A program made the position numbers and the translations under genes. From positions 1-64,000 of the forward strand of contig NZ_JBIWGZ010000006.1 in the NCBI RefSeq assembly GCF_044763875.1: DNA of 64,000 nt, written 5' to 3'. This document shows positions 26,074 through 35,070 of this stretch, piece by piece; position 1 is the stretch's first letter; each line of letters begins with the position of its first letter. Below the pieces are notes generated by a model, which saw only the letters and a list, made by a program, of their open reading frames with translations, was not told the origin of the DNA and did not search any database. The DNA comes from Rummeliibacillus sp044763875. Lineage in GTDB: Bacteria > Bacillota > Bacilli > Bacillales_A > Planococcaceae.

Positions 26074-26368
26074 TATAGCCTATGTATTATTAGTACACTC
26101 ACATTAAAACTGCATAAAATCACCCCAATTGATCACATTGAATATTAACAATTTTGCACATATTATTTGACAATTATTATAAGGACTATTTACCTACCTT
26201 GAATTCAACGGTAATAATTGGTATTAAAATTAATCAAAATCAGATTAAAAAGTTGATGCAAAATTGACAAGGCGTTATTATGCTTCAAATTATCGCTATA
26301 ACAGGAAACGTGTAGGATAGCATTATACTCAATTACACGAATCCCATCATATCAACACTTAAGCTTAA

Positions 26369-27721
26369 TTATTTACCTGACAAGGTTACATTTTGTATAT
26401 CTGTTCCATTCTTATCTATGTTCATATTAATATGCTTATCATCATTTGTTTTATGTAATCTTTCCATTTCCATTTGTGTATCATTTATGTATGGGCTTCT
26501 GTCTAGTAACGTTTCTAAACTTATTGATTTCATATCATATAACGTTTTAAGGTTATTAATAATCTCCTGATCGTTACTTGGCATATCATATGAGAACTGG
26601 ATATCTAACGTTTCAAACTCATTATCCGTGAAGTTTTTACCTAAATAACCTAATAATACTCGATACTTATTCAATCGTTCTTCTAATCCATCTCTTAAAT
26701 AGTTCTCATTAATTTTTGCTTTCACATTTGCAAGAGAATACAGGATTCTAATTGAAGTTTCAGATACATTTGCTATTTCTGCTTTGTTCATAGCCACATT
26801 AGGAGTTGAACTAATATCAAATAATGTTTGTATTAATTTATCATATAACGCATTAAACGCTTCAACATCTAATTGAATACTTGCAAATTTGAAGTCACTA
26901 CCATCATCTAATTGAATACCCATTCCAACAATATTACTTGCTATGCCATTACCTTTTAACTCTTGACCAATTGCAATAGGAATAGGATTCATGTTCTTAT
27001 AAACTGTATCAGTAAACTTAGACAGTAAGTTCTCAATCTCATCAAGAATATATATCCAATCATCGAGTTCTGACTTGCCCTTTGTATGTGATAATTCATT
27101 ATCTGTCTTATAGATAACAGGTAGTCCACTTAGATTACTATACTCACCAATAAGATGTAACTCTCCACCCTCATTAGTATACTCACGTACAATATCCTTC
27201 TCATACACCACATAATAACTAATTCCATCATTAATATAATGTTGTACAAATGCCATTAACTCATTGTTATGATCGAATAATGGATAACCTTCCTCACTAT
27301 CAATAACTCTACTTTTAATCTTCCCATCAGAAATATAGATGTATTCATATACCTCACCATAACTCAATAGATTGTGTAGGATTTTAACATTAATTCTATC
27401 CATTTTACCTTTTCGGTTTATCTCATTGATTGCTTTAACTACTCGTTCTTTACCTGTATAAACAACTGACTTACTTAATAAGAACGATTTCTGAAAGTTA
27501 AGTAACGTTTTAGCATAACTCACAACAAGTTTGCGTGGATTATATAGCTTATTATTGTAATGGAATGATGGACTATTCAAGATAACATGAGAGCCATCTA
27601 AGTATTCCTTTTTACTATGTATATCTTGCTTATTCATTTGATTGCTAGGTTCATTAACAAACTCAACAAACCAATCTGATTGACCATCATACTTAGCTTT
27701 TATGTATTCATTTAATTCCAA
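26369..27721 (-). CDS. Phage portal protein, SPP1 Gp6-like
   Basis: The 450-residue protein has the SPP1-type portal layout: KKEYLDGSHVILNSP and NNKLYNPRKLVVSYAKTLLNFQKSFLL near the N terminus, clip and stem regions, and SSTPNVAMNKAEIANVSETSIRILY in the stem. The dodecameric portal forms the DNA channel at one capsid vertex. I use the TTG at 27721 because GGGAG lies 7 bp ahead; the ATG at 27739 has no ribosome site. It lies 26 bp behind the holin-like gene and after the terminase. Confidence 0.82.
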   Translation of the reverse strand: MELNEYIKAKYDGQSDWFVEFVNEPSNQMNKQDIHSKKEYLDGSHVILNSPSFHYNNKLYNPRKLVVSYAKTLLNFQKSFLLSKSVVYTGKERVVKAINEINRKGKMDRINVKILHNLLSYGEVYEYIYISDGKIKSRVIDSEEGYPLFDHNNELMAFVQHYINDGISYYVVYEKDIVREYTNEGGELHLIGEYSNLSGLPVIYKTDNELSHTKGKSELDDWIYILDEIENLLSKFTDTVYKNMNPIPIAIGQELKGNGIASNIVGMGIQLDDGSDFKFASIQLDVEAFNALYDKLIQTLFDISSTPNVAMNKAEIANVSETSIRILYSLANVKAKINENYLRDGLEERLNKYRVLLGYLGKNFTDNEFETLDIQFSYDMPSNDQEIINNLKTLYDMKSISLETLLDRSPYINDTQMEMERLHKTNDDKHINMNIDKNGTDIQNVTLSGK

Positions 27722-27747
27722 TTGAAACTCTCCCTTCATTTATTAAT

Positions 27748-27984
27748 TTACTTATTAATTTTCTCGATATTATCCACTCGACTTTCTAACTTAGATAGAT
27801 TCTTATTAATTCCATCTAATGCGATTGCTGTTTTTTCTTGTGAGTCGTTACTTCTTTCTAAATGTTCCATCAATCTATTTTCACGCTGTTCTGACCTTTT
27901 CATTACATAAATAACTAATGCTATACACAGAATAGCCCAAACTGTTTGACTTGATGCTATTTCACTTATTGTTGATATGTCCAC
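27748..27984 (-). CDS. BhlA/UviB-like holin-like protein
   Basis: The 78-residue protein has one membrane helix (ASSQTVWAILCIALVIYVM) followed by charged KRSEQRENRLMEHLERSNDSQEKTAI and a coiled-coil tail. This matches the BhlA/UviB family of small holin-like peptides found in Bacillus prophages and bacteriocin clusters. GAAGGTGA precedes a GTG start. No endolysin lies nearby, so lysis may depend on a helper phage, or the protein has another role. Confidence 0.75.
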   Translation of the reverse strand: MDISTISEIASSQTVWAILCIALVIYVMKRSEQRENRLMEHLERSNDSQEKTAIALDGINKNLSKLESRVDNIEKINK

Positions 27985-28019
27985 TCATTCACCTTCTTTC
28001 ATTATTAATTTAATAAAAG

Positions 28020-29606
28020 CTACACATACCATTTTGAAACTTTTCTAGCTTGTACACTCATTGCAACCGATATTACTAAGTCATCGTGATTCCCACTACC
28101 TTTTTTATTTCCTGTACTACCATTTGAGTTTTCAATAAATAATTGCATTTGTTGAAGTGTTTCCTTACATTCAATAAGGATTAATCCTTTTTCGAATTGT
28201 TCTTTCATATCACTAATTAAAATATTTTTACTGGTTGAACTTGTTAAAAAACCTAGTTGAGTTTTGCGTTTTCCTGATTTTTGATCAAATAGTTTCTGTT
28301 TATATAAATTTAGATAGTTGTATTCTTTCCTCAAACGCTCTAAAACTGGAGTACCAAAGGAATTGCGTTCTACACATAAAAAGGCATAGTTATACCATCT
28401 TCCGATACAATCAATAATTTCTGCAAATTCGTAAACTGGAACTCGATTATTATAAAAGCTTAAAACTTGCTTACCTTCTTCATCAAATAGTGAAATTGTT
28501 GAGAAGTCATTCCCACTACCTGCAGCACTATCGACACCACCATAATATTTTATATTCTTCTTTGGTAATTGGAATATCTCTAATCCTTTGTTTATGTATT
28601 TATGTATTAATTCAGGTACATCATTTATTATGTTATTTTTCTTGTAAGGTGCTTGTACACCATTCATTCTTTGTAAAATTAATGCTTGATCAAATACACT
28701 TGTTCCAGTTGAAATAAATGATTCTAACATATTCGAAGGATATTCTTGTTGGAATTCTTGTAATGTCATATCTAATAACTTGTACCTTCTCCACATCAAT
28801 TGACGTAAGTTTGCACCTTTTTCATATAAAACTAATTCATCAGGTTCTAAATCTTTTACAGAAAGTCGACTACCTTTATTGTCGCCACGATACCAAGCTT
28901 CCGCTTCGTCATATTCAAATTTAAATTGTTTCTTATATAATTCATGATAAAAAGGGATAAACATCAATTTATATTTTGAATTGTTTTTCATGGCACTCAG
29001 ACAGATTTTATAGAAATTATTATTTGTACCATTTGAAGTTGTTTCAATGGTCAATTGTGATTTTGCACCTTTTGCAAGTGATTGTTCCGCTGAAAGTAAT
29101 TGCATCTCTTGCTTATCATAGAATGCATATTCTGACATATGAATCCATGAGTATGTTGATCCACGACCAATTGATTTATTACTAGCTACCAAACAAGTTA
29201 CCTTAGAACCGTTGTCAAAAACTAACTCCGCTCTATTATCCCTAACAACACTTGGAAATATGTCAGGATATTTATCTCTAGGCAACCAATCATTCATACT
29301 TTTAAGCTTTTCAAATAGTGCCTTTGATGAATCTGATTTATAGGATACAATCAGTATGTTTTCATTCTCATTAACACATGCTCTCCAAATTGCCTTTGCA
29401 CAACAATAGGTACTTATACCTCCTTGACGAGCCTTACCAACACAAATAAAGCGATTATTCTCCATTAATTTTTCTAATTCTTCTTGTGCTGAATTGAGCT
29501 CGAATTTAACTTTTTCATTATTATTGTCAACTATGTATATGAAATTCTTTGCGAACAGTGGAAATGAATTAAGTATCTTATTTAACTTTTGTTTTTTAGT
29601 CAGCAC
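28020..29606 (-). CDS. terL: Phage terminase large subunit
   Basis: The 528-residue two-domain packaging motor. The ATPase has a Walker A-like GKARQGGIS (57-65) and Walker B WIHMSE (154-159) with catalytic glutamate. The RNase H-like nuclease has D359 (GGVDSAAGSGND), E413 (FLCVERNSFG) and D508/D509 (NHDDLVISVAM). All residues appear intact, so packaging should be active. GGAGGTGTAATAT precedes a GTG start, 3 bp after the small subunit. Confidence 0.93.
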   Translation of the reverse strand: MLTKKQKLNKILNSFPLFAKNFIYIVDNNNEKVKFELNSAQEELEKLMENNRFICVGKARQGGISTYCCAKAIWRACVNENENILIVSYKSDSSKALFEKLKSMNDWLPRDKYPDIFPSVVRDNRAELVFDNGSKVTCLVASNKSIGRGSTYSWIHMSEYAFYDKQEMQLLSAEQSLAKGAKSQLTIETTSNGTNNNFYKICLSAMKNNSKYKLMFIPFYHELYKKQFKFEYDEAEAWYRGDNKGSRLSVKDLEPDELVLYEKGANLRQLMWRRYKLLDMTLQEFQQEYPSNMLESFISTGTSVFDQALILQRMNGVQAPYKKNNIINDVPELIHKYINKGLEIFQLPKKNIKYYGGVDSAAGSGNDFSTISLFDEEGKQVLSFYNNRVPVYEFAEIIDCIGRWYNYAFLCVERNSFGTPVLERLRKEYNYLNLYKQKLFDQKSGKRKTQLGFLTSSTSKNILISDMKEQFEKGLILIECKETLQQMQLFIENSNGSTGNKKGSGNHDDLVISVAMSVQARKVSKWYV

Positions 29607-29609
29607 ATA

Positions 29610-30011
29610 TTACACCTCCAACTCTAAGTCATCATCTTCAACCTCATCTTCTTCAACATGTTTAAAGTATTCTTTAGCTAATTTAGATTGAGATTGTAAT
29701 TCCTTTTGTAATGCAATAAATAATTTGATACTTTTCTCATCTCCTAATTTGGCTTGTTCAGATACTATTTGATAAATTTGTTCATAATCTTTTATAACCT
29801 TCGAATTCAAATACAAAGTGAGAATGGCTTTATATTCGTTGGTACGCTCCCATCTATAAAATGAATTCATACTTTTGCGATTTACACTTTTCAAAAACTC
29901 ATCTTCTGATTTAAGTGGCTCTGATTGATCGAATCGTAAATCGGGAAACTTATACTTAAAGTAGAGTGAATACTCAAATTTCACGTTTTTCAAAGCTTCT
30001 GTAATATTCAT
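29610..30011 (-). CDS. Putative terminase small subunit
   Basis: The 133-residue protein has an N-terminal helical DNA-binding-like part (NVKFEYSLYFKYKFPDL, then RKSMNSFYRWERTNEYKAI) and an acidic coiled C terminus ending in DDDLELEV, like the phBC6A51-type small terminases of Bacillus phages. It abuts terL (3-bp gap) and overlaps the upstream coiled-coil gene by one base. Assignment rests on position and shape. Confidence 0.7.
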   Translation of the reverse strand: MNITEALKNVKFEYSLYFKYKFPDLRFDQSEPLKSEDEFLKSVNRKSMNSFYRWERTNEYKAILTLYLNSKVIKDYEQIYQIVSEQAKLGDEKSIKLFIALQKELQSQSKLAKEYFKHVEEDEVEDDDLELEV

Positions 30012-30235
30012 TATTCATCACCTAATTTCTTATCCAGTTTTATCTTTACTTCATCAAGTATTTGAATATTTTCCTCATTTAGTTTGATTAACTCTTGAAT
30101 ATTCTTTTGCATATCAACTACACAATCTTGCATATTATCAATAGTCTTAATTGAATCATCTACAATAGACTTAATATCATGGCATGATTCTATAATCGCT
30201 TGTCGTTTAGTTTTAAATAGATTTTTAATTTGCAT
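30011..30235 (-). CDS. Small coiled-coil protein, unknown
   Basis: A 74-residue protein that is almost entirely heptad-like helix (SIVDDSIKTIDNMQDCVVD, then IQELIKLNEENIQILDEVK). AAGGAG lies 10 bp ahead of the ATG at 30235. Its stop overlaps the start of the small terminase gene, so it is translated with it. It might assist terminase assembly; that is conjecture from position. Confidence 0.6.
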   Translation of the reverse strand: MQIKNLFKTKRQAIIESCHDIKSIVDDSIKTIDNMQDCVVDMQKNIQELIKLNEENIQILDEVKIKLDKKLGDE

Positions 30236-30342
30236 ATGTATCAATCTCCTTAGTTTTAATGTTGTGAAGCAATGAATTGCTGAACATTGTAGAGGGATGG
30301 TTTTTATCCCGATACAACAATCTTTTAACCTTTTTGAACAAT

Positions 30343-30373
30343 AAAAAATAGTGCCCCATAATAGGACACTACT
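30343..30373 (-). terminator. Terminator ahead of packaging genes
   Basis: On the minus strand AGTGTCC and GGGGCACT pair around TATTAT, followed by ATTTTTTATT. It lies downstream of the 367-residue gene and before the packaging genes, so the late packaging genes need a promoter at about 30240-30340 or antitermination. Confidence 0.75.
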
Positions 30374-30392
30374 TCAACTTGTTATTAAGACC

Positions 30393-30438
30393 GTGGGAAG
30401 GCTACAGTTTTTTCAAAACTTTCGCTTGGCTTTCCCAC
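30393..30438. other. Nested 46-bp hairpin, candidate packaging or regulatory site
   Basis: GTGGGAAGGC and GCTTTCCCAC form outer arms with one mismatch, enclosing a second stem AGTTTT/AAAACT. It is the strongest structure in the element and lies about 150 bp upstream of the gene pair containing the small terminase, where cos/pac sites often sit. It could also be an RNA structure. Confidence 0.45.
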
Positions 30439-30539
30439 ACCCTTCCATATATAAATTTTATTATTAGAAAAAAGTTAGACATTTTAAACTATTTAGTATT
30501 AGGTTTTATATAAATACTTTAATTTGTCTAACTTTTTAA

Positions 30540-31643
30540 TCAACTAAATAATTTTTCAAAAGCATTGGTATCAAATGCAATTTTCACCATATTCTTCTCC
30601 TCATACTTCTTCAATTCATCTACTGATTTATTAATAACAGTTCGACCATCTTCATTATCTTTAGTTAAGTAATCAATTATTAATATCATGTTGTTATAGT
30701 AATATTTATGCCAAAACTTTCTTCTACTTTTATTGTTAAATCTGTTAGCACGATTCTTAGACAATTCTAATAGTCTTGTGAAGTATGCTGATAACATTTC
30801 ATCTTTAGATACTTCATGTGCTGTTTCGGGTTTCAATACAGTGACTTTGCATGTTTTATATGCGTAATAAATTTTAAATTCACTATGTAGCATTTCTTTA
30901 ACTGCTTTAACTGCTTTACGAACAGAATCTTTATGTATTTTAATTTTTGATTGGGATGTTATGTATTCATAATAAGAAACATCATACTCTTTCAAAATAT
31001 CTTGAGTAACTTCTTTTATTGCTTCGTAGTCAATTTCCGTCAATTCAATCAATGTATTATCATCAATACTAATTCCAGTATAAATGTATTCAATTTTAAT
31101 ACGATTTTCAGATTCTAAATGTTTAAATGCTAATTCTACTGTGTCAATTCGTCTTTTATCTAACGCATATTTTGCTTCACTAACTACTTCACTAGGGTTA
31201 AATTTTCCATAACCTAAATAGCGATTCTTAATCATGTCCGTTAATTCTTCACGCAACTCATTCTCATCAATGGAGGGGAATCCAAACACAATTCCCCAAC
31301 CTTTATATGATAAGTTACGATAATCTGAACACTTCACAAGATTACTAAAAATATATTCTTTAATGACAATGTTTTCATGATTTTCTTTACCTTGATTACC
31401 ATGAATACGTTTTGCTTGTTCAGTTTTTTCACCTTCAAGGATAAACTTCATCTTCTTTCCGCCACCTTCTACAGTGACAGTATCAAATAGAGTTTCTAAT
31501 TTACTAATTAACCCTTTAAGTGAACGGTCTTTATTTAATCGACCTTTCTCTTTCCATACTTTTAAATTTAATTCTGAACCGTCAAAACCTTTATCAATAG
31601 TTAATTGTATTGCTTCATATGTATTTAGAATTAATTTATCCAT
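30540..31643 (-). CDS. Unknown 367-residue protein of element
   Basis: No family recognised. The N-terminal third includes a possible winged-helix-like part (AIQLTIDKGFDGSELNLKVW, RSLKGLISKLETLF). The middle is mixed alpha/beta (EVVSEAKYALDKRRIDTVELAF). The C-terminal third is basic and helical (LSKNRANRFNNKSRRKFWHKY). No Walker, primase or HNH motif is seen. AAGGAGATATTAAAAC precedes the ATG. Position ahead of the packaging genes would suit a replication initiator or a regulator of the late genes, but this is unsupported by motif. Confidence 0.6.
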   Translation of the reverse strand: MDKLILNTYEAIQLTIDKGFDGSELNLKVWKEKGRLNKDRSLKGLISKLETLFDTVTVEGGGKKMKFILEGEKTEQAKRIHGNQGKENHENIVIKEYIFSNLVKCSDYRNLSYKGWGIVFGFPSIDENELREELTDMIKNRYLGYGKFNPSEVVSEAKYALDKRRIDTVELAFKHLESENRIKIEYIYTGISIDDNTLIELTEIDYEAIKEVTQDILKEYDVSYYEYITSQSKIKIHKDSVRKAVKAVKEMLHSEFKIYYAYKTCKVTVLKPETAHEVSKDEMLSAYFTRLLELSKNRANRFNNKSRRKFWHKYYYNNMILIIDYLTKDNEDGRTVINKSVDELKKYEEKNMVKIAFDTNAFEKLFS

Positions 31644-31731
31644 GTTTTAATATCTCCTTGCTTGAATTAATATGTATGAATTTAATATATATGTAATTTA
31701 TTGTATCAATACTTTACTTGAAAGGTAAATA

Positions 31732-31905
31732 TTATTTATTATTCTTTTCTGCTAAGTATGCTTTTAAACGATCGTCTAAATAAAACATAGTAAATGGAGC
31801 ATTACTTTTTAGGTTCCTAGCTCGTGTTATGTAATGGAAACCTTGTTCAATTAGTTCATCAACTGTTTTGCGATTATAACAAAAGAAAAATTGTGTTCTA
31901 TCCAT
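31732..31905 (-). CDS. Small DUF5659-like protein
   Basis: A 57-residue protein starting MDRTQFFFCYNRKTVDELIEQG and containing ITRARNLKSNAPFTMFYLDDRL. The pattern of an early FFCYN, a short helix and a C-terminal strand with FYLDD resembles DUF5659 proteins common in phage and satellite genomes. A strong GAAAGAGGTAATAAG precedes the ATG. It is 88 bp upstream of the 367-residue gene. Confidence 0.65.
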   Translation of the reverse strand: MDRTQFFFCYNRKTVDELIEQGFHYITRARNLKSNAPFTMFYLDDRLKAYLAEKNNK

Positions 31906-31983
31906 TCTTATTACCTCTTTCTATTTAAGTGTTATAAGGGGTAGATATTACACCCCTCAATGTTATGTATTAATTTTTATTTT

Positions 31984-32799
31984 TTATAAGTATGTAAATG
32001 AAGCCCTATCCTTACTCGTATAAGCTAAACTAATAACATTATCTGGTAAACGCTCTTTCTTAATATCATTTATGTATCCCAGTTTGCACTCTTTATATAA
32101 TTCAAACTGTTGATCTGGAATATATAGTTTCCAATCCAAATATGGTTGTATAGCTTTAACATCAATATTTGTTTCTAAGTAACCATTTTCATTGATATGT
32201 ATCTTTTCATTTAATAAAAATTCTTCTTGAAGTCCAGAAAAATAAGACTTTGACCGTTGCTCTAAAATATCGTACAACTCACTAAATCCCATCAATTCTA
32301 ACCATTCTGTATGTATGTTTTTAAAAAAGCTATTACTTGCATAATGACCTTTAAAGCTAGAATCCACTGCAAGTATAATTTCCTTCCCTAGTTGAGTCTT
32401 AGGGAGTGGAATATCATAATAAGCCATAATCAGCATTAGAGTGCTAAATGGAAATTTCTTATGATAACTCTTATCAGCAGTGATTCCCTTGTATAGATTC
32501 AGATTAAAACAATTAGGATTATACTCACTATTATTGTATTGTTGGCTTAAATGATTATCAAAACAAGGGAAATTCTTTCGGAAAGCCATATCAACACCTA
32601 TTGATTTATTCCCTGTATTTTCAATACCATATAAGTTTTCAAAGTCAAAATAATAATTAGGTTTCCATTTTCCACTTGTTATATCTTCTAGTAAATTGCA
32701 TGATATTGAGTTATCACTATCAGTACCAAATATTAAATCACGTTTCTCATTAATTTCATTTGTCCATTTTGGAGCTTTATCTTTATAATATTGTTTCAT
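31984..32799 (-). CDS. Unknown 271-residue protein of element
   Basis: No family recognised. It has many aromatic and asparagine residues and several aspartates in short hydrophobic contexts (SIGVDMAF, EIILAVDSSFKGHY), which might be metal sites of a nuclease-like fold, but the evidence is thin. No clear ribosome site precedes the ATG: the nearest purine-rich GGAGAG is about 20 bp upstream, so translation may be weak or coupled. The next gene to the left is the DUF5659-like protein. Confidence 0.5.
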   Translation of the reverse strand: MKQYYKDKAPKWTNEINEKRDLIFGTDSDNSISCNLLEDITSGKWKPNYYFDFENLYGIENTGNKSIGVDMAFRKNFPCFDNHLSQQYNNSEYNPNCFNLNLYKGITADKSYHKKFPFSTLMLIMAYYDIPLPKTQLGKEIILAVDSSFKGHYASNSFFKNIHTEWLELMGFSELYDILEQRSKSYFSGLQEEFLLNEKIHINENGYLETNIDVKAIQPYLDWKLYIPDQQFELYKECKLGYINDIKKERLPDNVISLAYTSKDRASFTYL

Positions 32800-33011
32800 T
32801 AATTAGTAAGAGAAAAACTCTCCTACTATCCTTCTTGTCTAAATATCTAAATAACTATATCCCACAATAATGTGAAATACTTTCTCCTTTTAATCCTCGT
32901 AAAATTTATTAATTATTATCAATTAATAATACGAAGTCAAAAGAAGGAAGTAGTTATATCGAATTTTGTATAACCTCTCACGTTTACACCTCTCGTTTCT
33001 ATATTTTAGAT

Positions 33012-33200
33012 TTAATAATTCTCAATGTAATTCTTGTAACTCGAAGACATTTTGTCGTTGAATTGACACTTTCCGTTTTCAACCATACTTATAAAGGCTT
33101 GAGTTACTTCTAAAATTGAAGCCACTTGACCTTGCGAAATATGCTTTCTTTTACGCAACATTATTAACTTTTCATTTTCCGTAAATTCGATTTCATCCAT
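33012..33200 (-). CDS. Small XRE-type DNA-binding protein in the structural operon
   Basis: The 62-residue protein is a Cro/C1 helix-turn-helix (LIMLRKRKHISQGQVASILEVTQAFISMVENGKCQF) with a short tail. AAGGAGGACATT precedes the ATG. It lies directly behind the capsid gene and its terminator, between structural and unknown genes, not beside the integrase where a repressor usually sits. It may regulate the element, for example as a capsid-linked feedback regulator; no other repressor gene was recognised. Confidence 0.75.
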   Translation of the reverse strand: MDEIEFTENEKLIMLRKRKHISQGQVASILEVTQAFISMVENGKCQFNDKMSSSYKNYIENY

Positions 33201-33236
33201 AATGTCCTCCTTGTAAATATCCTTTTAAATTAATAA

Positions 33237-33271
33237 AAAAGAGACAGCCGATTTCTCGACCGCCCCCTCTT
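33237..33271 (-). terminator. Terminator after major capsid gene
   Basis: On the minus strand GAGGGGGCGGTCGA pairs with TCGGCTGTCTC around GAAA, followed by TTTTTTATT. It limits reading from the strongly expressed capsid gene into the regulator gene. Confidence 0.75.
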
Positions 33272-33286
33272 AATTAGAGTTATGTA

Positions 33287-34159
33287 TTATTTTTTTGTTA
33301 CTGTTAACACTGCAACTGCTTTTTGTGAGCCAACTTTAAGTGAGTATTCACCAACAATTTGACCTTTTGTGCTATCACCTGACTTAGAAAGTGGTTCAAA
33401 GTGTGCTTCACGCAATGCAACTGGTTTTACATATGAATCATTGAAGAATACAATTTTATCCGCTGGGACGTGTTTAGAAAGTACAAATTTTGTGCTTCCA
33501 TAATTCGTCAATACTTCGTCAACAAGTAGCCCGAATGATGTAGTAGTGTGTTGATATGAGTAACGATCTTTGTAGATTGCATCAACTTGTTCTTTTAAAT
33601 CAGCATTTACAAAGGCATATACTTGACCTTCTGATAAATTTTGATTCCATAGGTTACGCATAGCCTTTTTAATATCATCTTCTGTTACAGTACCAGTTAC
33701 TGCAACTGCATTAGTAGCATCTGCAAACTGAATGATACCGCTCATATGACGAATAAAATCACCTGTTGAACCGTCTGCACGTAATCCATTGATCAATTTC
33801 ATTTCTAAATTTGATTTCATTTCAAGTAAACGGTCAGCCACTTCTTCGCTGAATTTTGTAGATTGCATTGCTTCCGCTGTACCTGAAATTGAAACGGCTT
33901 TTTTGAAAATTTCAAGAATATTTGTGATTTCACGTTTTGCAGATTGTTGGAATACTGTAGTATCTCCACCCTCAACTGCTGAAATATCTGCTGTATCATC
34001 TAAAGTTTTTTCCTTCCATGTATATACAGTTGATAAAGCTTTTTCTACACCTTTAGATAAAAGTAAAGAAGAAAAAGGCGTATTTTGAACTCCTAGTAAT
34101 GCTAATTCATTGCTCAAAGAAATTTGTTCTGTTGCTGTAAAGTTTTGTGATGTAAACAT
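33287..34159 (-). CDS. Major capsid protein, SU10-like HK97 fold
   Basis: The 290-residue protein has the layout of SU10-type major capsid proteins: an N-terminal arm (MFTSQNFTATEQISLSNELAL), WKEKTLDD with DTTVFQQSAKREITNILEIFKKAVSISGTA (E-loop and spine helix), RLLEMKSNLEMKLINGLRAD, and a C-terminal strand region with DKIVFFNDSYVKPVALR and KVGSQKAVAVLTV. GGAG with 10-bp spacing precedes the ATG at 34159; an upstream in-frame methionine (34237) has no ribosome site. It follows the scaffold gene and carries its own terminator. Confidence 0.85.
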   Translation of the reverse strand: MFTSQNFTATEQISLSNELALLGVQNTPFSSLLLSKGVEKALSTVYTWKEKTLDDTADISAVEGGDTTVFQQSAKREITNILEIFKKAVSISGTAEAMQSTKFSEEVADRLLEMKSNLEMKLINGLRADGSTGDFIRHMSGIIQFADATNAVAVTGTVTEDDIKKAMRNLWNQNLSEGQVYAFVNADLKEQVDAIYKDRYSYQHTTTSFGLLVDEVLTNYGSTKFVLSKHVPADKIVFFNDSYVKPVALREAHFEPLSKSGDSTKGQIVGEYSLKVGSQKAVAVLTVTKK

Positions 34160-34267
34160 AAATATCAATCTCCATTCTATTTTTATAATTTTATATATAT
34201 TGAAAAAGGCATCTATATAATAGACACCCTTTAACAACCAAACTTATTTAACTGTGACATATTGTCA

Positions 34268-34708
34268 CTACTTACCAAATAATTTACTAAATTTTGCACT
34301 GATCATACTTCCAACATCTTTTTTAGCTTGTGCTTCCTCATATTGAGTTGTAGAACTTGCTCCACTAGGCACATATGAGTTATTCATTTTGTCTTGCTTG
34401 TAAATCTCTTTTAATGTATCAATTACATTTGATAGCTCATCTTCATTTTGTACTTTGTTAATAAACAGCGGTACAAATTGACCGAATCCGTTATCTTTAA
34501 GTTCCCATTTTACGCTACTTGCAAAACTCTCTTTTCTAAGTTTTTGTAGCTCTTTCTGAGTTTCTGATTGTTCTTGCGGTAACTTACCTCGTAATTCCTC
34601 TAACTCAATTTTTAAAGCATCATAATCTGCTTTAGATACCGTTTCAGATACTTCTTGTTCAACTTGTTCAGTAGTTTCAATTTGTTCTACTTGTGTAATT
34701 TCTTCCAT
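34268..34708 (-). CDS. Capsid scaffolding protein
   Basis: The 146-residue protein has a glutamate-rich N terminus, a coiled coil (DYDALKIELEELRGKLP...QKELQKLRKE) and a C-terminal SMISAKFSKLFGK tail. This shape matches scaffolding proteins upstream of capsid genes, of the DUF4355 kind. GGAGGTTATGAA precedes the ATG. The C terminus probably binds the capsid inner face. It is the first gene of the leftward structural block. Confidence 0.8.
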   Translation of the reverse strand: MEEITQVEQIETTEQVEQEVSETVSKADYDALKIELEELRGKLPQEQSETQKELQKLRKESFASSVKWELKDNGFGQFVPLFINKVQNEDELSNVIDTLKEIYKQDKMNNSYVPSGASSTTQYEEAQAKKDVGSMISAKFSKLFGK

Positions 34709-34883
34709 TTCATAACCTCCTAAAATGTATGTATTAATAAAACTATCCTAGCGTGTTCCGTAAGACATTCTAATATAAATACTATAAGCAACACCATACA
34801 TATACTAAAACGTTTATATGAGACTCCTACACTTATTTAATTTGATGTAAGTAACTTTTTAACAATCACACTCCTTAAAAATA

Positions 34884-34915
34884 TAAATAAAAAAGCCACT
34901 CTATATATGAGTGAC
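34884..34915 (-). terminator. Leftward terminator at the edge of the non-coding locus
   Basis: On the minus strand GTCACTC and GAGTGGC pair around ATATATA, followed by TTTTTTATTTAT. It ends any leftward transcript that crosses the 2.2 kb non-coding locus before the scaffold gene. Confidence 0.75.
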
Positions 34916-35070
34916 AAATAACCTATTAAAAATATAAGTAAAAAGTGGAGGAAGGAGCATTAGCATAACACTAACACTCCACTAAATAATGAACTCATAG
35001 TTGGGGTAAGGTGGTGAACCCCATTACACTATTAAAAATATTAATAATATAATGCGAATCATCACTTTGT

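Larger units (their letters stand above)
25593..26368. other. AT-rich 776-bp gap in element
   Basis: No gene with a ribosome site is seen on either strand. It holds the cassette operator, a plus-strand stem AAGTAGT/ACTACTT followed by TTTT at 26014-26052, the 18-bp repeat copy 2 (26056-26073) and two TTGACA boxes on the plus strand (about 26168 and 26264). CACTTAAGCTT at 26357 recurs at 36841. It may be a site where cargo DNA was exchanged. Confidence 0.5.
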
